64,000 bases of DNA from Aurantiacibacter spongiae (lineage in GTDB: Bacteria > Pseudomonadota > Alphaproteobacteria > Sphingomonadales > Sphingomonadaceae). Location of the stretch: positions 1,364,001 to 1,428,000 of the forward strand of contig NZ_RPFZ01000001.1 in the NCBI RefSeq assembly GCF_003815535.1. Reading direction: 5' to 3'. Below the pieces are notes generated by a model, which was not told where the DNA came from, searched no databases, and was given only the letters and a program-made list of their open reading frames with translations. Numbering within the stretch: the stretch's first letter is position 1; every line of letters starts with the position of its first letter. The translations under genes were made by a program, and so were the position numbers. This document shows positions 1 to 8,664 of the stretch, one piece after another.

Positions 1-68
1 GTCACGAAGGCGAGCAGCACCACGAGGGTGAAGCCCAGGCCGACAAGGATTCCAACAAGGCGGATCAT
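1..68 (-). CDS. petC: Cytochrome c1 (N-terminal fragment, cut by window edge)
   Basis: Only the first 22 codons lie in the window. They begin ATG-Ile-Arg-Leu and run straight into a strongly hydrophobic stretch, as in a signal peptide or membrane anchor. The identification comes from context: the gene starts 28 bases after the cytochrome b stop codon, where cytochrome c1 sits in alphaproteobacterial bc1 operons. A purine-rich GGGAAAGACGAA lies upstream of the ATG as a possible ribosome binding site. The CXXCH heme site that would prove the call is outside the window. Confidence 0.65.
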   Translation of the reverse strand, partial: MIRLVGILVGLGFTLVVLLAFV

Positions 69-96
69 ATTTTCGTCTTTCCCCTGAAGCTCGCGA

Positions 97-1389
97 TCAG
101 ACCGCGGGCTCGGCGTTTTCGCCCAGCACGGCCTTCTTGTCCGATCCCAGCACCGCCTCGGTAATCGAGAAGGGCAGGGGTTCGGGCCGTTCGATCGAGG
201 AGACCAGCGGCAGGATCACGAGGAAGTGCAGGAAGTAGTAGGCGGTCGCGATCTGGCTCAGCATCACGAACGGTTCCTGCGCCGGCGCGCCGCCGCAGTA
301 GAACAGTACCGCCATGCACGGGATCAGACCGAACCAGAAGAACTTGCGGAACAGCGGGCGGTAATGGCCGCTGCGGACCGGACCGCGATCGAGCCAGGGC
401 AGGAAGAACCAGCACAGGATCGCACTGAACATCGCGAGCACGCCCCACAGCTTCGCCGGCAGAATGAAGTCGAAGGTAAAGGCTCGCAGGATCGCGTAGA
501 ACGGCCAGAAATACCATTCGGGCACGATGTGCGCAGGCGTGGAGAGCGGGTTGGCCGGAATGTAGTTGTCCGGGTGGCCGAGCTGGTTCGGAATGAAGAA
601 CACGAAGGCCATGTAGATGAGCAGGAAGATGCCGAGCCCGAAGCCGTCCTTGGCCGTGTAATAGGGATGGAACGGCACGGTATCGCTCTCGCTCTTCACC
701 TCTACGCCGGTGGGATTGCTCGAACCGGGAATGTGCAGCGCCCAGATATGCATGATAACGGCGCCCGCGATCACGAAAGGCAGCAGGAAGTGAAGCGAGA
801 AGAAGCGGTTGAGCGCGGCGTTGTCGGGCGCGTAACCGCCCAGCAGCCAGACCTGCAACGGCTCGCCCACCAGGGGAATCGCACCGAACAGGCCGGTGAT
901 GACCTTCGCGCCCCAGAAGCTCATCTGGCCCCAGGGAAGCACATAACCCATGAAGGCGGTGGCCATCATCAGCAGGAAGATCACCACGCCGATCAGCCAT
1001 ATCATCTCGCGCGGGGGCTTGTAGCTGGCGTAGAAGAAGCCGCGGAAGATGTGAATGTAGATGACGACGAAGAAGAAGCTGGCGCCGTTGGCATGCGCAT
1101 ACCGCATCAGCCAGCCCCAGTTGACGTCGCGCATGATGTGCTCGACCGATTCGAAGGCGACCAGCGCATTGGGTGCGTAGTGCATCGCAAGGATGACGCC
1201 GGTGACGATCTGGAGCATCAGGCAGAAGCCCGCCAGAACGCCGAAATTCCAGAAATAGGACAGGTTGCGCGGCACCGGGTAGCCCGCACCCACTGCATTG
1301 TAGACCAGACGCGGCAACGGCAGCTTCTCGTCGAGGAAGCGCGTCAGGCCGGTTTGGGGGGTATATTCTCGGGCCCAGGGAAAGCTCAT
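97..1389 (-). CDS. petB: Cytochrome b of the bc1 complex (complex III)
   Basis: This is the 430-residue, multi-helix membrane subunit that carries both b hemes and the quinol oxidation and quinone reduction sites. The four heme ligands are visible as two His pairs, H99/H113 and H200/H214, each 14 residues apart as the family requires. The Qo-site PEWY motif is at 290-293. The length is normal for an alphaproteobacterial cytochrome b that is not fused to c1. It lies 17 bases after petA and 28 before petC, so the three are clearly one operon. The start MSFPWAREY follows a purine-rich leader. No anomalies seen. Confidence 0.97.
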   Translation of the reverse strand: MSFPWAREYTPQTGLTRFLDEKLPLPRLVYNAVGAGYPVPRNLSYFWNFGVLAGFCLMLQIVTGVILAMHYAPNALVAFESVEHIMRDVNWGWLMRYAHANGASFFFVVIYIHIFRGFFYASYKPPREMIWLIGVVIFLLMMATAFMGYVLPWGQMSFWGAKVITGLFGAIPLVGEPLQVWLLGGYAPDNAALNRFFSLHFLLPFVIAGAVIMHIWALHIPGSSNPTGVEVKSESDTVPFHPYYTAKDGFGLGIFLLIYMAFVFFIPNQLGHPDNYIPANPLSTPAHIVPEWYFWPFYAILRAFTFDFILPAKLWGVLAMFSAILCWFFLPWLDRGPVRSGHYRPLFRKFFWFGLIPCMAVLFYCGGAPAQEPFVMLSQIATAYYFLHFLVILPLVSSIERPEPLPFSITEAVLGSDKKAVLGENAEPAV

Positions 1390-1406
1390 CGCAGGTCTCT
1401 CTTGCC

Positions 1407-1988
1407 TCAGCCGATCACGATCGTCGTGTCGGTCGAAAATTCATAGGGCGGCACTTCGAGGTTGAGCGGCGCCGGTCCTTTCCGGATGCGCGCGGCGGTA
1501 TCGTAGCTCGAACCGTGGCAGGGGCAGAAATAGCCGTCGAATTCGCCCTTGGGCTCCCCCTCGGCGGCGCCCAGCGGCACGCAGCCCAAGTGGGTGCAAA
1601 CCCCCATGACGACGAGGATGTTCTCGTGCCCTTCGAGCGTGCGCTCCTGCAAGGTGGCCGGATCGCGCAACGAGCTGACGTTGACCGCGTTCGCCTCGTC
1701 GATCTCGCGCTGCGTGAGATGGCGCACGAAGACCGGCTGCTTGCGGAACACCGCCTTGATCGACTGGCCCGCCTCGAGCGTGGAAATATCGAGTTCGGTC
1801 GTGCTTTCGGCCAGCACGTCCGCAGACGGTGCCATCTGGCTGATCAGCGGCAGCAGCGTCAGCAGACCGCCAACGCCCGCGGCGGAAACCGCGGCGATAT
1901 TGATGAAGTCGCGGCGACGCACGCCGTCGTTCTCGGGACCATCGACGGTTGCGTCGTGCCCTTCAGCATTGCCGGTGGTGGTAGCCAT
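1407..1988 (-). CDS. petA: Ubiquinol-cytochrome c reductase Rieske iron-sulfur subunit
   Basis: This 193-residue protein transfers electrons from quinol to cytochrome c1. The 2Fe-2S ligands are in CTHLGC (131-136) and CPCHGSSYD (155-163), which also provide the usual disulfide pair. The N-terminus has an [18 protein letters not shown] stretch (24-29) before a hydrophobic segment (about 30-50), a Tat-type signal anchor that fits export of a folded, cofactor-loaded domain. It is the first gene of the bc1 operon (petA-petB-petC). A candidate promoter lies about 120 bases upstream. Confidence 0.97.
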   Translation of the reverse strand: MATTTGNAEGHDATVDGPENDGVRRRDFINIAAVSAAGVGGLLTLLPLISQMAPSADVLAESTTELDISTLEAGQSIKAVFRKQPVFVRHLTQREIDEANAVNVSSLRDPATLQERTLEGHENILVVMGVCTHLGCVPLGAAEGEPKGEFDGYFCPCHGSSYDTAARIRKGPAPLNLEVPPYEFSTDTTIVIG

Positions 1989-2105
1989 ACCCTTGCCTTG
2001 CCCATCGCTTCATGGGGAAGAAGGCCGCGACCCGGCCCGCCATGAATGCGTGAAAATCCGTTCAAGCCGCACGACGAACCGTTCCCGGGCGGCGGCTTGG
2101 CGCGG

Positions 2106-2134
2106 CTGATAGCCGAGCGAACCCGCCATGCCAA
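2106..2134 (-). promoter_or_regulatory. Candidate sigma-70-type promoter of the bc1 operon
   Basis: Read on the minus strand, TTGGCA (2134-2129) is followed after exactly 17 bases by TATCAG (2111-2106). That is a plausible -35/-10 pair upstream of petA, with a leader of about 115 bases. A small hairpin (ACCGCC-TTTT-GGCGGT, 2134-2149) abuts the -35 element. The 202-base gap between petA and the laccase-domain gene shows nothing else recognisable. The match is partial and untested. Confidence 0.4.
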
Positions 2135-2190
2135 CCGCCTTTTGGCGGTAATATGGCAGTCCGCCCGCCAGCACTCGTTCGGAGCGGCGG

Positions 2191-2895
2191 TCAGCCGGGC
2201 AGGGCGATCAGCGAAAACTGGCGTCCGCTGGTCGGGTTTCCGCTATGCGTGGCACGGCGATAGGAGTGATACCGCCCGGGATTGGCATAGGTGTCGACGC
2301 CAAGCTCGTCAGCAGTTCGCACGCCCGCTTCGGACAGGCGGAAGGCGACGAACCCGGGAAGGTCGAACTTGTAGTGACCGGTGCGTCCAGTGGCAAAGAA
2401 GCGGGCGGGGTCCGTGTCGAGCCGATCCTCGATATCTTTCCGGAAGCCTGCGTCCACCTCGTAATTCTCCTGCCGGATGGTCGGACCGATCGCCGCGGCG
2501 ATGCGATAGCGCTCCGCCCCCAGTCCTTCCATCGCGTCGATTGTCGATTCGAGGACGCCCCCGACGGCCCCGCGCCAGCCGGCATGGGCAGCCCCGACAA
2601 CGCCCGCCCTGCGATCGGCGAGCAGTACCGGGGCGCAGTCGGCGGTCACGATACCCAGCGCCAGGCCGGGCCTATCCGTCACGAGAGCATCGGCTTCGGG
2701 GCGGTCGGATTCGCCGGCAAAGGGTGCGCGCACGATGCAAGCCCGGGCGGAGTGGACCTGCCGAACGAGAACCAGGCGCGATCCCGCTGCAATCTCGCCT
2801 GGATCAGGTTCGCCCTCGCGGCCGACGCCGGGAAGAAACGCATGGGGAACGCCTTCCAGGACCGCCGAGCGGATTGCGCCTCCCAAGTCAGCCAA
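2191..2895 (-). CDS. pgeF: Peptidoglycan editing factor PgeF / YfiH laccase-domain protein
   Basis: This 234-residue protein belongs to the DUF152/YfiH family (multicopper polyphenol oxidase fold). Characterised members act as purine nucleoside phosphorylases or deaminases, or help keep the muropeptide precursor correct. The conserved His-Cys-His set is visible as H48 (RQVHSA), C87 (TADCAPV) and H104 (AAHAGWRG). The C-terminal SYRRATHSGNPTSGRQ block is also typical. Its start overlaps the end of pepN by 8 bases, suggesting translational coupling. Which of the proposed activities applies here cannot be told from sequence. Confidence 0.88.
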   Translation of the reverse strand: MADLGGAIRSAVLEGVPHAFLPGVGREGEPDPGEIAAGSRLVLVRQVHSARACIVRAPFAGESDRPEADALVTDRPGLALGIVTADCAPVLLADRRAGVVGAAHAGWRGAVGGVLESTIDAMEGLGAERYRIAAAIGPTIRQENYEVDAGFRKDIEDRLDTDPARFFATGRTGHYKFDLPGFVAFRLSEAGVRTADELGVDTYANPGRYHSYRRATHSGNPTSGRQFSLIALPG

Positions 2896-5539
2896 GCGAC
2901 CGGATCACCTGTTCGGAGGTGTCGCGCGAAAGGGTCGCCGACGCCAGCCGCTCGAGCTGTCCGCGCATAAGGGCGGAGCGCTCCGTTTCTATCCGTCGCC
3001 AGCGTCCGAGCGGCGTGACGAATCGCGCCGCGGTCTGCGGGTTGATGCGGTCGAGTTCGAGAATGAGATCGGCGATCATCCGGTATCCCTCGCCGCTCGC
3101 CGCATGGAAGGCATGGGGATTGTAGGCAAAGGTCATCATGAGCGAGCGCACGCGGTTCGGATTGGCGAGCGTGAAGTCGCTGTGCTCGCGCAGCGCCTTC
3201 ACGTGCTCGAGAACGGATGGGTGCTGGGAGCCAGCCTGAAGCGCGAACCACTTGTCGATGACCAGCGCATTGCCCGCGTAGCGGTTGTAGAAATCGAGCA
3301 AGGCATCGGTCCGCTCCACCCCGGGCAGGCCCGCGAGAACCATCAACGCGCTTTGCCGGTCGGTCATGTTGTCGGCGCGGCCGTACTGGTGCGCGGCGAG
3401 GTCGGCAGCCTTGGCAGGATCACTCGCCGCGGCAAGAACAAGCACCTGGGCCTTGACCTTGCGCGCCCCGCGTGCCGCGGGATCGAGCGAATAGGGCACT
3501 TGCTCGCACCGCTCGTAGAGGGCGTGCAGATCCGTCTTCAGGCGGCGGCCCAGGTCGGCCTTCAGGCCCTCCTTCTCGTCGTGAATGCGACCGGGATCGG
3601 CGATTAGCATCGTTTCGGCGAGGTAGGTCTCGCTCGGCAGAACAAGCAGTTCCCCCCGCATCAGGTCGTCGAGCGTGTCATCGATGATGACCGCGCGAAT
3701 GGCTTGTGCGATGGCCCCGCGAGTCCGGTCTCGCCCGCTTTCGGACAAACTGCCCTCGATGGCGGCTTTCAGGTGGTTGACGACCAGATCCTGCAGCGCC
3801 TCGTAGCGAGCGAACGAATCGTCGTCGTTCGCTGCCAGAAAGACGAGGTCGTCCTGCGATATGTCGCGCTCGATGGTGACGGGCGCGGAAAAGCCGCGAT
3901 TGATGGAAAGAACAGGGAGCCGGGCAAATCCGTCGAAGGAAAGCGTCTTTTGCGCCTCGTCGAGAATGACCAGTCGCTCCCCGTCATGGGTAGCGCTGTC
4001 GCGATCGAACAGCGCGATCTTCAGCGGGATCGGCATGGGGTGCTTGTCAGGTTGGCCCGGGGTAGGCGGAACCGTCTGAACGAGGTGCAGCCTTGCGGTG
4101 CTCCCCTCGTGCTCCAGCCGGACGCTGACCTTCGGAGTGCCTGCCTGGGAATACCACAAGCGGAACTGTTCGAGATCCAGCCCGGCTCCATCCTCGATGG
4201 CGCGCACGAAATCCTCGCAGGTGGCCGCTTCGCCGTCGTGCCGATCGAAATAGAGGTCCGTCCCTTCGCGAAACCGTTCTTCCCCGCTCATCGTCCGCAT
4301 CATGCGGATGACTTCGGCCCCCTTGTTGTAAACCGTTGCGGTATAGAAATTGCTGATCTCGCGGAAGGAATCGGGCCTGATGGGATGCGCCAGCGGGCCC
4401 GAGTCCTCGGGGAACTGAGCGGCGCGCAGAACCCGGACATCCTCGATCCGCTTGACCGCCTCGGATTGCATGTCCTGACTGAACAACTGGTCGCGAAGAA
4501 CCGTGAACCCCTCTTTCAGGGAAAGCTGGAACCAGTCGCGGCAGGTTACGCGGTTGCCGGACCAGTTGTGGAAGTATTCATGCGCGATCACGCCCTCCAC
4601 GGCATCGTAATCGCCGTCGGTCGCGGTTTCGGTGTCGGCCAGCACGTATTTCGTATTGAAGACGTTCAGACCCTTGTTCTCCATCGCGCCCATGTTGAAA
4701 TCGGAAACGGCGACGATGTTGTAGAGATCGAGGTCGTATTCTCGCCCGAAGGTTTCCTCGTCCCAGCGCATTGCTGCCTTGAGCGATTCCATCGCGTGTT
4801 CGGTCCGCTCGAGATCGCCCTCGCGAACCCATACGTTCAGCGCGACCTTGCGTCCGCCCCGGGTGGTGAAGCTGTCGGATCTTGCGACCAGATCGCCCGC
4901 GACCAGCGCGAACAGGTAGGATGGCTTGAGCCAGGGATCGTGCCACTCGGCCCAGTGCGTGCCGTCCTGGCCTTCCCCTTCGGATTCCAGGTTGCCGTTG
5001 GAAAGCAGGATCGGAAACCGGGCCTTCTGACCGCGCATCCGCACGCGGTAGGTGGAAAGGACGTCGGGCCTGTCGGGGAAGAAGGCGATGCGACGAAATC
5101 CCTCGGCCTCGCATTGCGAACACAGTATGCCGTTCGATGCGAACAGGCCCATCAGCTGCGTGTTGGCGGAAGGGTCGAAACTGCTGGCGACCTCCACCTC
5201 GTGGGTACTGCCGGAGAGAGGAAGCAGAAGATCGCCCCCCTCCATCCGCCACTCGTTCACCGTTTTCCCGTCGACTTTTACGTAAAGCGGCTCGATCTCG
5301 TCGCCATTGAGGCGCAGGACCGGATCGGCTTCGGCATCCGGATTGCGTTCGACCGAAAGCGTAGCGACGACCGTCGTCCTTTCGAGGCTGAGATCGAAGT
5401 CGAGCCGGGTCTGCGGAACGCGCCAGGCGAAGGGTCGATAGTCTTCCCGCCTGATCTCGGGCGGCTGATGCGGTTCGCCGGCGGCGTCGGCCATTTCCGG
5501 ATTGCCGTCGGGAGTTGCAGGAGTGCGGGCGATATCCAT
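2888..5539 (-). CDS. pepN: Aminopeptidase N (M1 family)
   Basis: This is a zinc aminopeptidase of 883 residues, close to the usual bacterial PepN length of about 870. The exopeptidase motif GAMEN is at 284-288 and the zinc motif HEYFH at 320-324, followed by the downstream Glu in the LKEGF segment. It would trim N-terminal residues from peptides in the cytoplasm. I placed the start at MDIARTP because it has AAGGA and CAGG upstream and does not run into the divergent gene at 5591; MADAAGEP (5494) and MPRTTG (5563) are alternatives. A second, exported M1 peptidase lies at 59-60.7 kb. Confidence 0.95.
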   Translation of the reverse strand: MDIARTPATPDGNPEMADAAGEPHQPPEIRREDYRPFAWRVPQTRLDFDLSLERTTVVATLSVERNPDAEADPVLRLNGDEIEPLYVKVDGKTVNEWRMEGGDLLLPLSGSTHEVEVASSFDPSANTQLMGLFASNGILCSQCEAEGFRRIAFFPDRPDVLSTYRVRMRGQKARFPILLSNGNLESEGEGQDGTHWAEWHDPWLKPSYLFALVAGDLVARSDSFTTRGGRKVALNVWVREGDLERTEHAMESLKAAMRWDEETFGREYDLDLYNIVAVSDFNMGAMENKGLNVFNTKYVLADTETATDGDYDAVEGVIAHEYFHNWSGNRVTCRDWFQLSLKEGFTVLRDQLFSQDMQSEAVKRIEDVRVLRAAQFPEDSGPLAHPIRPDSFREISNFYTATVYNKGAEVIRMMRTMSGEERFREGTDLYFDRHDGEAATCEDFVRAIEDGAGLDLEQFRLWYSQAGTPKVSVRLEHEGSTARLHLVQTVPPTPGQPDKHPMPIPLKIALFDRDSATHDGERLVILDEAQKTLSFDGFARLPVLSINRGFSAPVTIERDISQDDLVFLAANDDDSFARYEALQDLVVNHLKAAIEGSLSESGRDRTRGAIAQAIRAVIIDDTLDDLMRGELLVLPSETYLAETMLIADPGRIHDEKEGLKADLGRRLKTDLHALYERCEQVPYSLDPAARGARKVKAQVLVLAAASDPAKAADLAAHQYGRADNMTDRQSALMVLAGLPGVERTDALLDFYNRYAGNALVIDKWFALQAGSQHPSVLEHVKALREHSDFTLANPNRVRSLMMTFAYNPHAFHAASGEGYRMIADLILELDRINPQTAARFVTPLGRWRRIETERSALMRGQLERLASATLSRDTSEQVIRSLG

Positions 5540-5590
5540 TGGCGAGCCTGTTGTCCTTGGCATGGGCGGTAGAATGGCTACAACGCGCCT

Positions 5591-6373
5591 GTGACACATC
5601 TGTTCATCTTCGGACTTGGCTATACGGCGTCTCGGGTCAAGGCCGTCGTCGAAAAAGCCGGCTGGACGGTGAACGCAACCGGGAGCGACGGGGACATCGA
5701 CTTTGCCGATGGCGATGGAGTGCGGGCCGCGCTGGATGCGGCAACGCATGTCCTGTCTTCCGTTCCCCCCGACCGCGAAAGCGGACTGGACCCGGCGCTG
5801 AACACCTACGGGCGCGATTTCGGGCGGGCGTGGTACGGTTATCTCTCATCCACGGGAGTGTACGGCGACACGCGCGGCGCCTGGGTGGACGAGAGCTCTC
5901 CTGTCGGTACGGGGCGGCGAACGGCGCGGGCCGAATGTGATGCGCTGTGGCTCCGCCTCGGTGCGCGGGTGTTTCGCCTGCCGGGCATTTACGGGCCGGG
6001 ACGCAATGCGCTCGACAAGGTGCGCGATGGTTCGGCCCACCGGATCGACCATCCCGGGCAGGTCTTCAGCCGCGTGCATGTGGACGACATCGTGAGCGGA
6101 GTGATGGCGGCCTTGACGGGCCCGGCACCACCGGGTGCCTACAATCTGGGCGACGATCTCCCGGCCAGTCACAACGCCGTGACCGAAGAGGCCTGCCGCC
6201 TGCTCGGCGTTGCACCGCCGCCTCTGCTGACCCTGGATGAGGCCGGCCTGTCGCCGATGGCGCGCAGCTTCTATGCCGAGAACCGCCGTGTGGCGAACGG
6301 CAAGGCCAGGCGGGTGCTGAACTGGCGCCCGCGCCATCCGACCTATCGCGAGGGACTACGCAGCTTGCTTTAG
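5591..6373 (+). CDS. NAD(P)-dependent SDR-family epimerase/dehydratase-like protein (YeeZ type)
   Basis: This 260-residue Rossmann-fold protein opens with a glycine-rich dinucleotide motif in IFGLGYTASRV. It continues with LSSTGVYG and DESSPV, which mark the YeeZ-like branch of extended short-chain dehydrogenases. Its substrate is unknown. It starts with GTG, only 51 bases from the divergent pepN start. Its TAG stop overlaps the TAA stop of the convergent transporter gene by four bases. The later VHVDDIVSG segment also fits an epimerase-like fold. Confidence 0.82.
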   Translation: MTHLFIFGLGYTASRVKAVVEKAGWTVNATGSDGDIDFADGDGVRAALDAATHVLSSVPPDRESGLDPALNTYGRDFGRAWYGYLSSTGVYGDTRGAWVDESSPVGTGRRTARAECDALWLRLGARVFRLPGIYGPGRNALDKVRDGSAHRIDHPGQVFSRVHVDDIVSGVMAALTGPAPPGAYNLGDDLPASHNAVTEEACRLLGVAPPPLLTLDEAGLSPMARSFYAENRRVANGKARRVLNWRPRHPTYREGLRSLL

Positions 6374-7302
6374 AGGCGCGGTCGGGGTGCTGCGCGCGCG
6401 CGCAACGCGATGACCAGGCCGATCAGGGCCAGCGCCGCTCCGGAAATGGTGACAGGGTTCCACCGGTAATCCTCGAACAGGGTGGTGAGCAACATGGCGA
6501 CGATCACGGTGACGATGCCGTTATAGGCCGCGCGTCCAGCGCCGATCTGCCGCACCAGCGTGTAGTGGAGGGGGAAGGTGACGATACTGCCCGACAGCGC
6601 CAGCCAGGCGATCCCCGCCCAGAAGCTCGCCCGGTCCGGGAGGGTGGGAGGTCCGGCGGTAATCCAGGCGAGGGCAATGTCTGCCAGCGTGCCGTAAAAC
6701 ATCGACCAGGCGAGCAGGCTGACCATGGGGAGCGACCGCCCCGTCTCGTTCGCCTGAACGACATTGGCGAGGCTGGCGGCGAGAATTCCGAGGACTGCCC
6801 ACATGATCCCGATCGAGACGTTTCCGCCGAGGGGCGAGAGGCGCGCTTCGTGGAGCAGCAGTAGCGATATTCCGGCCAGCGCGATCATGGTGCCGATCAC
6901 GAAATTACGCGTGATGCGCTGGCCAAGCAGCCACCAGCCCAGTGTCGCATTCGACACGATGAGCATGGTGAACATGACCGCCACGATCCCCGACGTAAGG
7001 TGAAGTTCGGCCCGGTAGACGAAGTTGAAATTGCCGCAGAACTGCGCGACGCCGATGAACAGGGCGAGCAGTTGCCCTCCGCGCCCGATACGCAAGGGGC
7101 GGCGCATGGCCGCGGCCAGCACGAACATGGCGGGCGTCGCCACCAGGAAGCGGATGGCGACCGACCAGCTTGGCGGCATTCCGTCAATCTGATCGGTAAT
7201 GACCCACCAGGTCGATCCCCAGATGATGCCGGTCAGGACGAAGGGGATGACGATGCGTGGACGAAGCAACGCGTGATCGGATTGCATCGCTGTCACTGCC
7301 AT
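6370..7302 (-). CDS. DMT-superfamily (EamA) transporter
   Basis: This 310-residue protein has about ten hydrophobic segments arranged as two EamA repeats, typical of drug/metabolite transporters that export amino acids or other small metabolites. The N-terminal repeat begins with IPFVLTGIIWGSTWW, a common EamA opening. It starts 4 bases after the threonine aldolase stop, so the two are very likely co-transcribed. That pairing makes an amino acid such as threonine or homoserine an attractive substrate, but this is inference from position only. Confidence 0.85.
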   Translation of the reverse strand: MAVTAMQSDHALLRPRIVIPFVLTGIIWGSTWWVITDQIDGMPPSWSVAIRFLVATPAMFVLAAAMRRPLRIGRGGQLLALFIGVAQFCGNFNFVYRAELHLTSGIVAVMFTMLIVSNATLGWWLLGQRITRNFVIGTMIALAGISLLLLHEARLSPLGGNVSIGIMWAVLGILAASLANVVQANETGRSLPMVSLLAWSMFYGTLADIALAWITAGPPTLPDRASFWAGIAWLALSGSIVTFPLHYTLVRQIGAGRAAYNGIVTVIVAMLLTTLFEDYRWNPVTISGAALALIGLVIALRARAAPRPRL

Positions 7303-7306
7303 GCGC

Positions 7307-8302
7307 TCACAGCCTGGCGATCGCCTTGCCGAAGGCAGCCGCGTGGGCGGGATCGGTCGCCCAGCTTGTCACGACGCGGATCGTGCTGTCGTTCCAGTCG
7401 TAGAAGGCAAAGCCGGCCTCGCGCAACGCGGCTCGTTCGGCGGCATCAGCGCGCACGAACAGCTCGTTGGCTTCAACCGGGCAAAGCAGACGATCCGTCG
7501 CTCCGCCCGCCACTTCCTGCGCGGCGGCATTGGCGGCACGTGCGTTCCGAAGCCAGAGATCGTCCTCAAGCAGCGCCAGAATCTGTGCGGCGAGGAAGCG
7601 GCCCTTGCTTTGCAGGTGCCCCGCCCGCTTGCGTCGCCAGCGTGCGACCTCGGCTTTCCCGGGGTCGAAGAACACTACGGCCTCGGCCCCCATGCCGCCA
7701 TTCTTGACGAAACCGAAGCTCAGGACGTCCGCCGGTCCCACCGCCTCGCTTGGCTCACCGCCGAGGAACGCCGCCGCATTGGCGAAACGCGCCCCGTCCA
7801 TATGAAGGCCCAGTCCGTGCGCGCCCGCCAGCGCACCGATGGCCGCCAGTTCGCGGGGTCGATAAACAACGCCGTATTCGGTCGATTGCGTGATGGAAAT
7901 CGCCTGTGCAGGCACCTGATGCACGCCGCGGGTGATGCCCTTCAGCCGCATCTCGATCGCTTCCGGGCTCAGCTTCGCGCCCTCGCCCGGAGCGAGCATC
8001 AGTTTGGCCCCGTGGAGGTAGAACCCCGGCGCGCCGCATTCGTCCTGTTCGATATGCGACTCCTCGTGGCAGATCACCCCGCCATGCGGTTCGACCATCG
8101 TCGCCAGCGCGAGGCAGTTCGCCGCCGTGCCGGTGGCGACCCACAGAGCAGCGCATTCGCGTCCGAAAAGCGCCGAAAACCGCGCATCCATCTCCCGGCT
8201 CAGGGCATCGGTGTCGTATGGCGTATCGCCGTCATCGGCGGCCTGCAGGGCGCGCCAGACCTGCGGATGGACGGGGGCGGCATTGTCGGAAAGGAACTGC
8301 AT
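7307..8302 (-). CDS. ltaE: Low-specificity threonine aldolase family protein
   Basis: This PLP-dependent enzyme of 331 residues cleaves L-threonine or allo-threonine to glycine and acetaldehyde. The beta-eliminating-lyase fold is recognisable from SDNAAPVHP at the N-terminus, HMDGARFANA (cofactor-ring Asp169) and the Schiff-base Lys200 in SFGFVKNGGMG. The last is the variant of the SKGLGAP motif seen in one aldolase branch. It is the upstream gene of a pair with the EamA transporter, and is divergent from a small acetyltransferase gene. Confidence 0.9.
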   Translation of the reverse strand: MQFLSDNAAPVHPQVWRALQAADDGDTPYDTDALSREMDARFSALFGRECAALWVATGTAANCLALATMVEPHGGVICHEESHIEQDECGAPGFYLHGAKLMLAPGEGAKLSPEAIEMRLKGITRGVHQVPAQAISITQSTEYGVVYRPRELAAIGALAGAHGLGLHMDGARFANAAAFLGGEPSEAVGPADVLSFGFVKNGGMGAEAVVFFDPGKAEVARWRRKRAGHLQSKGRFLAAQILALLEDDLWLRNARAANAAAQEVAGGATDRLLCPVEANELFVRADAAERAALREAGFAFYDWNDSTIRVVTSWATDPAHAAAFGKAIARL

Positions 8303-8355
8303 CGCGGAACGCCCTGCCCGCCCTGCCGGTTGAGCGCAAGAAGGAGAACCTGCCC

Positions 8356-8658
8356 ATGTCCGATATCGATATCACAACCACCGACGAAACTACGCACGGC
8401 GCCTACCGCGCCCGGGTAGAGGGAGCCGACAGGCCCGCCGAACTGACATGGCAGGCGCGTGGCGAGGCCCGCGTCGCCACTCACACCTTCACCCCGCCCG
8501 AGGCGCGCGGCAAGGGCGTGGCGCTGAAACTGGTCGAAGCGATGATCGCCGACGCCAGGGCGAACGGCTTCACGATCGTTCCGCAATGTTCCTACGTGGA
8601 GGCGCAGTTTCGCCAGCATCCGGAATGGGCCGACATACGCGCGCAAATCGAAAGCTGA
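8356..8658 (+). CDS. Small GNAT-like N-acetyltransferase (YjdJ / PF14542 type)
   Basis: The 100-residue protein is a minimal GNAT fold. It has a beta-strand region with ELTWQ, then PEARGKGVALKLVEA as the acetyl-CoA pyrophosphate loop, and ends with a conserved PQCSYVEAQF and HPEW segment. These features define the short YjdJ-type family, whose substrates are mostly unknown. The start was set at MSDIDITT because a strong AAGGAG lies 9 bases before that ATG. It stands alone between a divergent aldolase gene and a convergent PH-domain gene. Confidence 0.88.
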   Translation: MSDIDITTTDETTHGAYRARVEGADRPAELTWQARGEARVATHTFTPPEARGKGVALKLVEAMIADARANGFTIVPQCSYVEAQFRQHPEWADIRAQIES

Positions 8659-8664
8659 TCGCCG

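Noticed and set aside
226-1446. Long plus-strand ORF (406 codons) opposite petB
   Set aside because: Antisense shadow of cytochrome b. The protein is rich in Arg/His/Glu without any domain, and the opposite strand carries a full, conserved gene.
2134-2149. ACCGCC-TTTT-GGCGGT hairpin as a terminator between pgeF and petA
   Set aside because: The stem is only six pairs and no T-run follows on the minus strand; it overlaps the candidate petA promoter instead.
3704-5572. 622-codon plus-strand ORF opposite pepN
   Set aside because: Shadow of a conserved M1 peptidase; no motif, no ribosome binding site.
8306-8331. GGAAC-N16-CGGTT resembling an EcfG promoter before the GNAT gene
   Set aside because: The -10 reads CGGT (or GGTT at N17), not CGTT, and the implied transcription start falls on the ribosome binding site.
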